Notes: generated by a model from the sequence alone, not told the origin. A DNA stretch of 64,000 nt from Pseudomonas sp. Os17 (GCF_001547895.1 NZ_AP014627.1:2545501-2609500); one strand, 5' to 3'. Positions 1 through 8,940 are shown, numbered from the stretch's first letter. Numbers and translations are program-made.

Positions 1-366
1 CCCCAGCTCGGGGTGGGTCAGGCCGCCGCCGGTGGAGTTGCCGACAAATTGCGGATCCACCAGGTAATGCAGGTCGGCGAGGTTGGGCATGCGCCCCACG
101 GCGCTCACCAGCTCGGCGCTGACCAGGGTCAGGAGTGCCCAGACCAGCAGCACCGGCAGCGCCAGCCACCAGCGGCGGCGATACAGCAGCAGGGTCAGCA
201 GGCTGGCGCTGGCCAGGTCCGACAGATAGCCCAGCGGGTGGGACCAGCCCAGGGCCAGGCGCGCGCCCATCGGCACCAGCAACAGCAGGCCGAACAAGGT
301 GCACAGGGGAGCAAGAGGGTGTTGTAGGCAACGACGGATCAACTTCACAAATAACCTGCCTGTCAT
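1..366 (-). CDS. N-terminus of an inner-membrane protein, cut by the window edge (possibly LTA-synthase/sulfatase-like)
   Basis: An open frame runs leftward from an ATG at 366 (MTGRLFVKLIRRC...) off the window without a stop; an in-frame GTG at 348 is an alternative start. The visible 122 residues hold an N-terminal hydrophobic segment (LCTLFGLLLLVPMG), a short basic loop (YRRRWW) and a second hydrophobic segment (LALPVLLVWALLTLVS), then a soluble stretch MPNLADLHYLVDPQFVG. That pattern fits the membrane-anchored sulfatase/phosphoglycerol-transferase family, but the catalytic domain lies outside the window, so the family is a guess. Codon use matches the neighbouring high-GC genes. I am fairly sure it is a gene, not of its function. 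Confidence 0.5.
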   Translation of the reverse strand, partial: MTGRLFVKLIRRCLQHPLAPLCTLFGLLLLVPMGARLALGWSHPLGYLSDLASASLLTLLLYRRRWWLALPVLLVWALLTLVSAELVSAVGRMPNLADLHYLVDPQFVGNSTGGGLTHPELG

Positions 367-609
367 CAAAGCTTCACGCAAATGTGCGCAATGGTAACAA
401 GAGCGACAGCTCAGACGTTTCTTATTAGTGGTGGGAATTTATTTCAAGGCGGCCTGAGAATTGGCCTGGATAGGCTCAAGACCGGGCTGAAGGCCCGTAT
501 TCAGGTGTCTTATTGCGGCTGCGGCCGAGTCTGATGATGGCGGGATTTACTATTTCAGGGTGTTAAAAAGCCGCCGTCTACGGATCAGCTCAGAAGCGCA
601 GATGACCGT

Positions 610-1049
610 ATGGGCGATGCAAGGTTTGCGGGCCTGTTCGCCGGCAAGCCGGCTCCTACGGGAATATCGCGCGGTGTCAGGGCGACCGTAGGAGCTGGCT
701 TGCCAGCGAAAGCGTTGCCATGGACGGTGCAAGGCTTGCGGGCCCTTTCGCCGGCAAGCCGGCTCCCACGGGAATATCGCGCGGTGTCAGGGCGACCGTA
801 GGAGCTGGCTTACCAGCGAAAGCGTTGCCATGGACGGTGCAAGGCTTGCGGGTCCTTTCGCCGGCAAGCCGGCTCCTACGGGAATATCGCGCGGTGTCAG
901 GGCGACCGTAGGAGCTGGCTTGCCAGCGAGGGCGTTGCCATGGACGGTGCAAGGCTTGCGGGCCCTTTCGCTGGCAAGCCGGCTCCTACGGGAATATCGT
1001 GCGGTGTCAGGGCGACCGTAGGAGCTGGCTTGCCAGCGAAGGCGGCCCT
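610..1049. repeat. Tandem array of 110-bp REP/REPIN units (array 1)
   Basis: Four consecutive units start at 610, 720, 830 and 940, exactly 110 bp apart, with a partial fifth near 1050. Each contains two REP-type palindromes in opposite orientation, one with GGCAAGCCGGCTCCTACG and one with GTAGGAGCTGGCTTGCCAGC, separated by a conserved GGAATATCGCGCGGTGTCAGG linker region. The whole unit is repeated, so there are no unique spacers. This is the REPIN layout known in Pseudomonas, here amplified head to tail. Positions 367-609 hold no recognisable gene. Confidence 0.9.
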
Positions 1050-1087
1050 ACGGGCGGTGCATGGCGTTCGGACCCGTTCGCCTACGC

Positions 1088-1789
1088 TCAGACCACGGTG
1101 CCGAACACGCTGCCCACGGCGGCGGTGAGGCCCATGGCCAGGGCGCCCCAGAGGGTCACGCGCCAGGCCCCCGCCAGCACCCTGGCGCCGCCGGCGTTGG
1201 CCGCCACGGCTCCCAGGCCACCGAGGAACACCAGGGACATGCCGGCAATCCACGGCACCACGCTGTGGGTCGGGGCGATGAAGGTCACCGCCAGCGGCAG
1301 CGCCGCGCCCACCACGAAGCTGGCCGCCGAGGCCAGGGCCGCCTGCAGCGGCTTGGCCGCCAGGGCCTCGCTGATACCCAGTTCGTCGCGGGCGTGAGCC
1401 CCCAGGGCATCGTGGGCCATCAGTTGCACCGCCACCTGGCGGGACAGTTCCGGGTTGACGCCGCGGCTCTGATAGATGTGGGCCAGCTCGTTGAGTTCGG
1501 CCTGGTGATCGCTGGCCAGTTCGGCGCGTTCCCGGGCCAGGTCGGCCTGTTCGGTATCGGCCTGGGAGTGCACGGACACGTATTCTCCGGCGGCCATCGA
1601 CATGGCCCCCGCCACCAGCCCGGCCATGCCGGTGACCAGCAGCGTGCCGTGGCTGGCGCTGGCCGCGGCCACGCCGATCAGCAGGCTGGCGGTGGAGACA
1701 ATGCCATCGTTGGCCCCCAGGACGGCGGCGCGCAGCCAGCCAATACGGTCGTTACGGTGCAGTTCGCGGTGTCGGTGCATGAATTTCAT
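1088..1789 (-). CDS. VIT/CCC1-family iron or manganese transporter
   Basis: A 233-residue membrane protein of the VIT1/CCC1 family, which moves Fe2+ or Mn2+ across a membrane by proton antiport. Visible hallmarks are the N-terminal WLRAAVLGANDGIVSTASLLIGV segment, the AGAMSMAAGEYVSVHSQ signature of the second helix, an acidic cytoplasmic helix rich in Glu, Asp and Gln, and three C-terminal hydrophobic segments. An upstream in-frame TTG at 1822 would add 11 residues; I prefer the ATG at 1789, with another possible at 1780 (MHRHRE). It stands alone between REP array 1 and the apbE gene. The exact metal cannot be told from sequence. Confidence 0.88.
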   Translation of the reverse strand: MKFMHRHRELHRNDRIGWLRAAVLGANDGIVSTASLLIGVAAASASHGTLLVTGMAGLVAGAMSMAAGEYVSVHSQADTEQADLARERAELASDHQAELNELAHIYQSRGVNPELSRQVAVQLMAHDALGAHARDELGISEALAAKPLQAALASAASFVVGAALPLAVTFIAPTHSVVPWIAGMSLVFLGGLGAVAANAGGARVLAGAWRVTLWGALAMGLTAAVGSVFGTVV

Positions 1790-1843
1790 CGGCCATGGAC
1801 TCAGGTGGAGGGCACTGAACAATTTGTCGGGTGGGCCCGGGCT

Positions 1844-2824
1844 TCAACGGGCCTCGATGTCGGCCTGCAACTGCCCACCCACAATAGACACTTCCCGCAA
1901 CTGCCCCGCGTCGCGGATCACAAACAAGGCATCCATACCGCGCTCCTGGGCCAGCCGTGGCCCTTCGATTTCGCCCAGCACCAGCAGCGCGGTGGCCCAG
2001 GCATCGGCCAGCATGCAACTGCCGGCCACCACGCTGACCGAGGCCAGACGATTGCGCAGGGGTTCGCCAGTCGTCGGGTCCAGGGTATGAGCGTAGGACT
2101 GTCCGGCGATGTCCACCCACTGACGGTAGTCGCCGGAGGTGGCGATGGCTGCATCTTCCAGCTCCATCACCCCCATGACCTGGCGTTCCCCGCGCAGGGG
2201 TTTCTCCACGGCCACGCTCCAGGGCTGGCCCCCGGGCTTGCGGCCCCGGGCGCGCATTTCGCCGTCGATCCCCACCAGATAGTCGCGGATGCACGAGGCG
2301 TCCAGGGCCCGGGCCAGTTCGTCGACGCCAAAGCCCTTGGCAATGCCGTTGAGGTCCAGGCGCAGTGGGCCGCGCTTGCGCAGGCGGTGGCGCCTGGGTT
2401 CCAGCACCAGGGCGCTGCCGGCACAGTGGCGGCGCTGCCGGCTCAGTTCACACAAGGCCGCAGGTTCCAGGGTCCGCGGCGCGGGGCCAAAGCCCCAGTT
2501 GCGCACCAGCTCCCCCACGCCAATCTCGAAGGCGCCGCGCGATTGCTCGCTGACCCGCAGCGCGGTGCTGATGACCTGCATCAGCTCCCGCGGCACGCTG
2601 ATCCAGCGGTGCCGGGGCGCGGCGTTGAGGCGGTTGAGATCGGACTGGGGGTTCCAGCCCGACATCTGCTGCTCGACCCTGGCCACGGCCTGGGCCAGGC
2701 GCTCGCCGAGGTCCTGGGTGGCGAAGCCCGGGGCGGCGTAGAACAGCGCGCTGTAGCGGCTGCCCATGGTCGGGCCGTTGAGGCTGTAGCGCTGCAGTGC
2801 GGCGGTTTCAGTAGACATCTTCAC
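1844..2824 (-). CDS. apbE: FAD:protein FMN transferase
   Basis: A 326-residue ApbE family protein. ApbE uses FAD to attach FMN through a phosphodiester bond to Thr/Ser of exported proteins. Seen here: the N-terminal PTMGSRYSALF motif, the MSGWNPQSDLNRLN segment, an ALDLN-like RLDLNGIAKGFGVD motif and the C-terminal YAHTLDPTTGEPLRN metal-binding region. The start is a GTG at 2824, seven bases after AAGGA; an ATG two codons later is possible. It overlaps the end of the upstream flavoprotein gene by 17 bases, so the two are translationally coupled. Its likely substrate is the DUF2271 protein two genes upstream, which carries a flavinylation-type motif. No obvious signal peptide is visible, which is unusual for the periplasmic enzyme. 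Confidence 0.92.
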   Translation of the reverse strand: MKMSTETAALQRYSLNGPTMGSRYSALFYAAPGFATQDLGERLAQAVARVEQQMSGWNPQSDLNRLNAAPRHRWISVPRELMQVISTALRVSEQSRGAFEIGVGELVRNWGFGPAPRTLEPAALCELSRQRRHCAGSALVLEPRRHRLRKRGPLRLDLNGIAKGFGVDELARALDASCIRDYLVGIDGEMRARGRKPGGQPWSVAVEKPLRGERQVMGVMELEDAAIATSGDYRQWVDIAGQSYAHTLDPTTGEPLRNRLASVSVVAGSCMLADAWATALLVLGEIEGPRLAQERGMDALFVIRDAGQLREVSIVGGQLQADIEAR

Positions 2825-4997
2825 GGTAACGTCCTTGGGCCTTGAGGGTCAGTACGCTGAGGTTGAGCGGGGCCAGCACTTCGTCCAGGGCCTGCATCAC
2901 GCCCTTGGCCATCTCCCGGCTGCCGCAGACCAGCACCTGGGCGCCTTTTTCCACCAGCCGGCGCAGCGCCAGGGCATCGGCCAGCAGCCGGTCCTGCACG
3001 TAGCCGCGCTCCTGGGCCTGGGAGAAGGCCGCGCGCAGGGCGGTCAGGCGCCGGTCCGCCAGATAGCCCTTGAGTTCCGGCTCGTAGAGAAAATCCGAGG
3101 CCGGGTGACGCCCGCCCCAATACAGGTGCATCGGCTGCCGGGCCCGGTTGCCGCGGATGAACCCCGCCAGAGGGCCGATGCCGGTGCCGGCACCGATCAG
3201 GATCACCGGCTGCGCGCCTTTGAGCGGACGAAACTGCGGATTGGGCTGGATGAAACCTTGGATTCGCGCGCCTGCGTGCAGCTCATGGAGAAAGCCCGAG
3301 CACAGGCCCCCCGGGTGCTTGCGCACGCAGATCTCCAGCACCCCGTCGGCGCGGCTGCTGGCCAGGGAATAGAAGCGGGGCTGGGCCGTGCCGGGGGGCA
3401 AGATGCCCACCAGGTCGCCGGCCTGGAACTCGGGCAACGGCTGTCCGCTGCCGTCGGCGGCCTTGAAGCGCAGGATCCGCGTCGGCGCCTGGACCTGATC
3501 GCCATAGGCCACCGACTCCACCAGTTGCCACTGGTGGCAGGGTAGGGCGTGGGCCTGATGCTGCAGGTCCAGGGGCAGGCCCAAGGCCCGGCCCAGGGCT
3601 TGGCCCCAGCGCTGAAACGCCTGGGGCGACTGGCGATCGATGGTTTCCAGGGGCAGCAGGCACTGCGCCGCGCCGGCGTCCAGGGCGTTCTGCACCTGTT
3701 CGGCAAAGCCGCAGAAACGCGGGAACTGCCGGTCGCCAAAGCCCAGCACGGCATACGCCAGGTCGGGCGCCAGCGGCCGTTGTTGCAGGCGTGTGAGAAA
3801 GCCCTGGGCCGAGGCCGGGGCATCGCCGTCGCCGTGGGTGGCGGTGAGGATCAGTAACTGGCGGGCCTTGGGGTAGTCGTTGCGCAGCTGGTTCATCGGC
3901 GCGCTGTGGACCCGGCGTCCTGCCGCCACCAGGGCCTGCTGCAGGGTCCGGGCAAAGCCCCAGGTGCCGTTGCTTTCGCTGCCCACCAGGATCACGCAGT
4001 CGGCGGCGTCGGCCGGGCAGTTGTCGTCGATCGCCACCGCGTCGCGACGCCGGCGCCACCACAGCCACAGGCCGGTGAGGCTCATCAGCGGCACCCCCAG
4101 GGCGCTGACGCCCAGCAGCAGGCCCAGCCACCACAGGCCTTCGCCGGTGTGCAGTTGATAGATGAACCCGGAAACCTGCTGCATTGCGCCCTCGGGCTGG
4201 AAGGCCAGCAGGGCACCGCTGGCCGGATCGACATAACCTTGGCCGCTGCGGGTGTGCAGGCTGAACAGATCCCCAGGGCTGTCAGGGTCGGGGTAGACCA
4301 GCTCGCGCAGATCCTTGAGGTCCACGGCCTGCAACGCCGAGAGACTCGCCACCGGCAAGGCCGGGCCAGCGCTGATCGCGGCCAGCAGGGCGGGCTGGTT
4401 CTGGGCGTCGTCGGCGATCAGGCCCAAGGTGCCGGCCGACAGGTACAGCCCGCTCAAGGCCGACAGCAGCAGGCCAAGGAGCGTCAGGCGTCCCACCTCG
4501 GCGTGCCAGCGCTGGCTGAAACTGCCGCGCAACGGCCGCAGCAGCTTGCTCCAGCCACCGGCGCGGCGGGCCAGCAGCAGCGCGCCGGACGCCGCCAGCA
4601 ACAGCATCGCCAGGGCGCCCAGGGCCGCCACCACATGCCCCGTGGTGTCGAGCAACAGCGAACGGTGCAGCTCCTTGACCCAGCGGGCAAAGGCCGAGGG
4701 TGTGTAGGGCGCCAGTACCGCGCCGGTCCGCGGATCGACGCGGCTGGCCAGGGTCTGGCCATGCTCGCGGTGGTAGACGATCAGCGTGCCGGAGGGCGTG
4801 CGGCGGATCTGCTCGATCCCACTGAGCTGGCCGGCCACGCGCCCGGCCAGCTGCGCGACGCTGACTTCAGCCGCCGCCGGTGGCGCCTGCAGGCGTTCCA
4901 GGGCCGGGTTCAGCGCCAGGGTCGCGCCGCTGATGGCCAGCAGCATCACCAGCAGGGCGGCCAGCAGTCCGGGGATTGAGTGCAACGAGCGCAACAT
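2808..4997 (-). CDS. PepSY membrane protein fused to flavodoxin and NADPH-type flavin reductase domains
   Basis: A 729-residue fusion. Residues about 1-330 are a PepSY-type membrane region with four hydrophobic segments and two periplasmic PepSY stretches; then a flavodoxin-like FMN domain (VGSESNGTWGFA, TATHGDGD); then a CysJ/ferredoxin-NADP reductase-like module with an FAD motif RFYSLASS, a nucleotide motif GAGTGIGPLAGF and the C-terminal REDVY ending typical of the family. The inferred route is NADPH to FAD to FMN in the cytoplasm, then across the membrane to a periplasmic acceptor. The frame stays open upstream to 5327, but a strong GAGGAGG site sits in front of the ATG at 4997 and the extension overlaps the DUF2271 gene, so 4997 is the start. 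Middle gene of a three-gene operon. Confidence 0.9.
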   Translation of the reverse strand: MLRSLHSIPGLLAALLVMLLAISGATLALNPALERLQAPPAAAEVSVAQLAGRVAGQLSGIEQIRRTPSGTLIVYHREHGQTLASRVDPRTGAVLAPYTPSAFARWVKELHRSLLLDTTGHVVAALGALAMLLLAASGALLLARRAGGWSKLLRPLRGSFSQRWHAEVGRLTLLGLLLSALSGLYLSAGTLGLIADDAQNQPALLAAISAGPALPVASLSALQAVDLKDLRELVYPDPDSPGDLFSLHTRSGQGYVDPASGALLAFQPEGAMQQVSGFIYQLHTGEGLWWLGLLLGVSALGVPLMSLTGLWLWWRRRRDAVAIDDNCPADAADCVILVGSESNGTWGFARTLQQALVAAGRRVHSAPMNQLRNDYPKARQLLILTATHGDGDAPASAQGFLTRLQQRPLAPDLAYAVLGFGDRQFPRFCGFAEQVQNALDAGAAQCLLPLETIDRQSPQAFQRWGQALGRALGLPLDLQHQAHALPCHQWQLVESVAYGDQVQAPTRILRFKAADGSGQPLPEFQAGDLVGILPPGTAQPRFYSLASSRADGVLEICVRKHPGGLCSGFLHELHAGARIQGFIQPNPQFRPLKGAQPVILIGAGTGIGPLAGFIRGNRARQPMHLYWGGRHPASDFLYEPELKGYLADRRLTALRAAFSQAQERGYVQDRLLADALALRRLVEKGAQVLVCGSREMAKGVMQALDEVLAPLNLSVLTLKAQGRYREDVY

Positions 4998-5023
4998 GGT
5001 CGGGCCTCCTCGGGGCGCAGGGT

Positions 5024-5494
5024 CTACAGGTCGTAGCGCAGGGACTGCACGTAGGTGCTGCCACTGGCGGGTTGCCCGCTGCCCTTGAGGGTCAGGGGCA
5101 GGACCACGTCGGCGCGGACATCGCGCTGGTCTTCCACAGCGCTGTCGATGCGGATCTGATACCCGGCGTCGATCAGGCTGTCCGCCAGGTCGGCGCTGAC
5201 CGTCAGGGTCTCGCCGCTGCCGACGCTGGCGCCGGTGACGCCGTCGTACTGGCCGGCAGCCGCGCCGCCACTGCGGGCCCACCCTGACAGGTGCTTGTAG
5301 TACTTGGCCTTCTTGCCGGCCACCCACAGGGTCTTCTGGTAGGCGCCGCTGGCGTCGGTGAGGTAGATCGCCAGGTACGCGCCGTTGCCGCTGTAGGGCT
5401 TGAGCTGGGTGGTCAGGGTCACTTCACGGGCCTGGGCCAGTGTCGGCAGGGCCAGGGCCGCGGTGAGGCACCCGGCGATCAGGAGCTTGTTCAT
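5024..5494 (-). CDS. DUF2271 exported protein, probable flavinylated electron carrier
   Basis: A 156-residue protein with a clear signal peptide (MNKLLIAGCLTAALALPTLAQA, cleavage near residue 22) and a DUF2271 domain. Residues 84-90 read DGVTGAS, which fits the Dxx(S/T)GA(T/S) consensus for ApbE flavinylation, with Ser90 as the likely FMN site. It is the first gene of the operon with the PepSY-flavoreductase and ApbE, and RBS AAGGACAG lies seven bases before the ATG. I infer that it is the periplasmic FMN protein receiving electrons from the membrane fusion. The final acceptor is unknown. DUF2271 proteins are known to occur in gene clusters of this type. Confidence 0.88.
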   Translation of the reverse strand: MNKLLIAGCLTAALALPTLAQAREVTLTTQLKPYSGNGAYLAIYLTDASGAYQKTLWVAGKKAKYYKHLSGWARSGGAAAGQYDGVTGASVGSGETLTVSADLADSLIDAGYQIRIDSAVEDQRDVRADVVLPLTLKGSGQPASGSTYVQSLRYDL

Positions 5495-5728
5495 GAGGCT
5501 GTCCTTTTTGCTGAATGTGGCCGCAGCCTGGGCCGTCTAGCTGACAGCAACCTGAAGGCCGGGAAAAAACTTCAGGTCGTGGTGCTCTCGGCGACTCGGG
5601 CTTTTGCTGATCTGCCTCGCATCCCGCGGGCGCGACACTGGCTACCCTGATCAGGCCGGCGGCGTCTTCAGATTCGCGTCAGGTTCAGCGGTTAAGGTGC
5701 AGCACCACACAGGTACAGGAGAGCGTCG

Positions 5729-6388
5729 ATGCGGGTGTTATTGGTCGAGGATGCGGCAGGGCTGGGGGACGCGGTGCGCGAGCAGATTGCCGACGATGGC
5801 CACGCCGTGGATTGGGTGCAGCGCCTGGAGCAGGCCCGGGCCAGCGTCGCCAGCACGCCCTACGACCTGATCCTGCTGGATCTGATGCTGCCCGACGGGC
5901 GCGGCCTGGAATTCCTGCGCCAGCGTCGCGGCGCCGGCGACGTGACCCCGGTGATCATCCTCACCGCCCAGGACCAGATCTCCGAGCGCATCGCCGGGCT
6001 CAATGCCGGCGCCGACGACTACCTGGTCAAGCCCTTCGACCTGTTCGAGCTGTCGGCGCGGGTCGCCGCGGTGGCCCGGCGCTACAGCGGCAACCCCAAC
6101 CCGCAGATCCGCCTCGGCGAGCTGCAGGTGGACCTGAACGCCCGTACCGTGCAGCGCGACGGCAGCATCATCGACCTCACCGCCCGCGAATGGGCGGTGT
6201 TCGAGGCCTTTGTCCAGCGCCCCAGCGCCTTGCTCTCCAAGTCCCAGCTGGAGGAGCGGCTGTATGCCTTCGGCGCGGAAATCGAGAGCAACACCATCGA
6301 GGTCTACGTCAGCCGCCTGCGCAAGAAGCTCGGCCGCGAACTGATTGAAACCGTGCGTGGCATGGGCTATCGGCTGATGCCCGCATGA
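5729..6388 (+). CDS. OmpR-family response regulator (QseB/PmrA-like)
   Basis: A 219-residue regulator with a receiver domain (acidic pair ED at residues 7-8, phospho-acceptor Asp51 in LILLDLMLPDG, Lys in YLVKPFD) and a C-terminal winged helix ending in TVRGMGYRLMPA. The start ATG is seven bases after AGGAG. The gene overlaps the histidine kinase by four bases (ATGA). It is transcribed divergently from the DUF2271/PepSY/apbE operon, with 234 bp between them, so it most likely controls that operon in response to a redox or metal signal; the signal itself cannot be read from the sequence. Confidence 0.95.
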   Translation: MRVLLVEDAAGLGDAVREQIADDGHAVDWVQRLEQARASVASTPYDLILLDLMLPDGRGLEFLRQRRGAGDVTPVIILTAQDQISERIAGLNAGADDYLVKPFDLFELSARVAAVARRYSGNPNPQIRLGELQVDLNARTVQRDGSIIDLTAREWAVFEAFVQRPSALLSKSQLEERLYAFGAEIESNTIEVYVSRLRKKLGRELIETVRGMGYRLMPA

Positions 6389-7728
6389 AGCGTCCCATCA
6401 GCCTGCAGAAACGCCTGAGCCTGGGCCTGACCCTGGGCATGACCCTGCTCTGGCTCGGGGCTACCGCCGGCACCTGGCTGGTGGTCCAGCACGAGCTGGA
6501 CGAAACCTTCGACAGCGCCCTGGAAGCCACCGCCCAGCGCATCCTGCCCCTGGCCGCGCTGGAGATCGGCAACCGTCGCGGGCCGCGCCGGGCGCGGCAC
6601 GTGACGACCCTGAAGATGGACAGCGAGTACCTGACCTACCTGGTGCGCGACGCCGACGGGCGGATCCTCATGCGCTCCCACGACGCCAAGCTGAAGATCT
6701 TCAGCCACCGCCCGAGCCCCGGCTTCAGCACCACGGACAAATACCGCCTGTACAGCGCCAGCATCGAGAACGGCTCGATCGTCATCGAAATCGCCGAGCC
6801 CCTGGCCCACCGCCGCGAAGCCTCGCGGGAGGCGTTGCTGGCCCTGTTGCTGCCCCTGCTCGGGCTGATTCCCATCAGCCTGCTGGGCACCTGGCTGTTC
6901 GTGCGCATCAGCCTGCGCAGCGTGCTGGCTTACCGGCGCGCGGTGGAGTCGCGCGGCGTGGGCGATCTGTCGCCGATCCAGGTGGCGCGCCTGCCGGCGG
7001 AAATCGATCCCCTGGCCGAAGCGGTCAATCATCTGCTGGAGCGCTTGCGCAAAGCCCTGGAAGCGGAACGCAGCTTCACCGCCAACAGCGCCCATGAACT
7101 GCGCACGCCCCTGGCCGCGACCCTGGCGCAGATCCAGCGCCTGCGCCAGGAAGCGCCGCAGGGGCCGTTGCAGGTGCGGGCGGCGAAGATCGAGAACGCC
7201 CTGCGGGAACTGGCCAGGCTCTCGGAAAAACTCATGCAATTGGCCAAGGCCGAAGGCGGCGGGCTGCTCTCGCAAACCCCCGAGGACCTGATTCCGTTGC
7301 TGGCCCATGGCGTGGAGGAGTGGAATCGCGGCGCGGCGGCGAGGATCAACCTGCAGTTGCCGGAGGCGGCCCGGGTGTGCACCGCCATCGATCCGGACGC
7401 CTTTGGCATCCTGCTGCGCAACCTGATCGAGAACGCCCTGAAATACGGCGATCCGGCGCAGCCGGTAGAGGTCAGCCTCGGCGCCGACGGTTGCTTGCGG
7501 GTGATCAATGGCGGGCCGCGGGTGCCGGCGGAGGTACTGCAGCGCCTGACCGAGCGCTTTGTGCGTGGCAACAGCGAAACCAGCGGTTCGGGCCTGGGCC
7601 TGGCGATTGCCCAGAGCATCGTCCACGGCGTCGGCGGCCAGCTGCACCTAGCCTCACCGGCCAGCGGCCGCGACGACGGCTTCGAAGTGCGCGTGCACTT
7701 TCCCCTGGAGAGGCCGAGCCAATCGTAG
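6385..7728 (+). CDS. Sensor histidine kinase (QseC/PmrB-like), partner of the preceding regulator
   Basis: A 447-residue class I histidine kinase with membrane helices at about residues 14-35 and 151-174 enclosing a periplasmic sensor of about 115 residues. His238 lies in the H-box SAHELRTPL, followed by N-box NLIENALKYG and G-box GSGLGLAIAQSIV. The periplasmic part has the 2CSK_N-like character seen in QseC/PmrB relatives. It starts inside the stop of the response regulator gene, so the two are coupled. REP array 2 begins right after its stop codon. Confidence 0.95.
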   Translation: MKRPISLQKRLSLGLTLGMTLLWLGATAGTWLVVQHELDETFDSALEATAQRILPLAALEIGNRRGPRRARHVTTLKMDSEYLTYLVRDADGRILMRSHDAKLKIFSHRPSPGFSTTDKYRLYSASIENGSIVIEIAEPLAHRREASREALLALLLPLLGLIPISLLGTWLFVRISLRSVLAYRRAVESRGVGDLSPIQVARLPAEIDPLAEAVNHLLERLRKALEAERSFTANSAHELRTPLAATLAQIQRLRQEAPQGPLQVRAAKIENALRELARLSEKLMQLAKAEGGGLLSQTPEDLIPLLAHGVEEWNRGAAARINLQLPEAARVCTAIDPDAFGILLRNLIENALKYGDPAQPVEVSLGADGCLRVINGGPRVPAEVLQRLTERFVRGNSETSGSGLGLAIAQSIVHGVGGQLHLASPASGRDDGFEVRVHFPLERPSQS

Positions 7729-7753
7729 TCGCTGACTTGCCAACGAAGACGCC

Positions 7754-8303
7754 GGTTGGATCGGTGCAAGGCTTGCGGGTCTGTTCGCCGGCAAGCCGGC
7801 TCCTACGCAATGTGCTGCCGCTGAGCGGGCGTTTTTAGGCGTTGGCTGGCCGACGAAGGCGCCGGTTGGATCGGTGCAAGGCTTGTGGGTCTGTTCGCCG
7901 GCAAGCCGGCTCCTACGCAATGTGCTGCCGCTGAGCGGGCGTCTGTAGGCGTCGGCTGGCCAACGAAGGCGCCGGTTGGATCGGTGCAAGGCTTGCGGGT
8001 CTGTTCGCCGGCAAGCCGGCTCCTACGCAATGCGCTGCCGCTGAGCGGGTGTCTGTAGGCGCTGGCTGGCCAACGAAGGCGTCGGTTGGATCTGTGCAAG
8101 GCTTGTGGGTCTGTTCGCCGGCAAGCCGGCTCCTACGCAATGTGCTGCCGCTGAGCGGGCGTCTGTAGGCGTCGGCTGGCCGGCGAAGGCGTCGGTTGGA
8201 TCGGTGCAAGGCTTGCGGGTCTGTTCGCCGGCAAGCCGGCTCCTACGTAATGCGCTGCCGCTGAGCGGGCGTCTGTAGGAGCTGGCTGGCCAGCGAAGGG
8301 GCC
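7754..8303. repeat. Tandem array of 110-bp REP/REPIN units (array 2)
   Basis: Five consecutive units begin at 7754, 7864, 7974, 8084 and 8194, each exactly 110 bp. Every unit has GGTTGGATCGGTGCAAGGC, a REP palindrome TTCGCCGGCAAGCCGGCTCC, the linker TGCTGCCGCTGAGCGGGCG, and a degenerate inverted REP (GGCTGGCCAACGAAGGCG). The REP halves and the unit length match array 1, but the linker differs. Some units have drifted at single positions (CAACGAAG versus CGGCGAAG), so the array is not fully homogenised. No gene lies between 7729 and 8330. Confidence 0.9.
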
Positions 8304-8330
8304 GTTTGGGGCGGTGCAAGGTTTGCGGGC

Positions 8331-8771
8331 TTACTCGCCGCGAATGTATTGCTCCAGCTGGCGGATCAGGTCGGCCTGTTCGGCAATCGCTTCCTTGACC
8401 AGGTCGCCGATCGACAGCAACCCCAGCAACTGGCCGTTCTCCACCACCGGCAGGTGGCGCAGGTGGTGGTCGGTCATGATGCTCATGCAGGTTTCCACGT
8501 TCTGGTGCGAGTCCACGGTGATCACCGGTGAACTCATGATGGCGCTGACCGGGGTGCCCACCGATGAGCGCCCGTGCAGTACCAGCTTGCGCGCGTAGTC
8601 TCGTTCGCTGATGACCCCGACCACTGCACCGTTCTCCATCACCGGCAGGGCACCGACGTTTTTTTCGGCCATCAGCATCAGCGCTTCCAGGACCATCTGG
8701 TGCGGGGCGATGGTGTGCACTTGCTGGTTGTGCTTGGCCTTGAGTTTCAGCAGTTCTGCGACGCTCTTCAT
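8331..8771 (-). CDS. CBS-domain pair protein
   Basis: A 146-residue protein made of two CBS motifs in tandem: residues about 10-65 (KNVGALPVMENGAVVGVISERD) and 75-130 (HHLRHLPVVENGQLLGLLSIGD). Paired CBS motifs form a Bateman module that binds adenine nucleotides; no catalytic domain is attached. The ATG at 8771 (MKSVAELL) is chosen because the upstream in-frame extension has no family resemblance. Stand-alone CBS proteins like this are common in Pseudomonas and usually of unknown partner. Confidence 0.9.
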   Translation of the reverse strand: MKSVAELLKLKAKHNQQVHTIAPHQMVLEALMLMAEKNVGALPVMENGAVVGVISERDYARKLVLHGRSSVGTPVSAIMSSPVITVDSHQNVETCMSIMTDHHLRHLPVVENGQLLGLLSIGDLVKEAIAEQADLIRQLEQYIRGE

Positions 8772-8940
8772 GGGGCGCTCCGAGGGTTCTACGTGGGGCG
8801 GCGATGTGCCGCCCTGAGGGGTTTCTAAAGAATCGTAGAGACTCGACCAACCGGCAAGGCTGAAAACGGCAGATAAACGGCGAAAAACGTCAGCCCGGGG
8901 ATTTTTTTTCATCGCGGCCTCGATAACGGGGCCGTGGCCG

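Noticed and set aside
610..1049. CRISPR-like array
   Set aside because: The whole 110-bp unit is repeated, with no unique spacers and no cas genes nearby; the palindromes are REP elements. The same holds for 7754-8303.
1061..2845. Long rightward open frame opposite the VIT and apbE genes
   Set aside because: It is antisense to two recognisable genes, has no family features, and shows the Gly/Arg/His/Gln-rich composition typical of shadow frames in high-GC DNA.
4895..4945. AISGAT sequence in the first membrane helix of the PepSY protein as a second flavinylation site
   Set aside because: It lacks the leading Asp and lies inside a hydrophobic helix, where ApbE would not reach it.
4998..5327. 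N-terminal extension of the PepSY flavoprotein frame
   Set aside because: It overlaps the DUF2271 gene, is Arg-rich without structure, and a strong RBS precedes the internal ATG at 4997.
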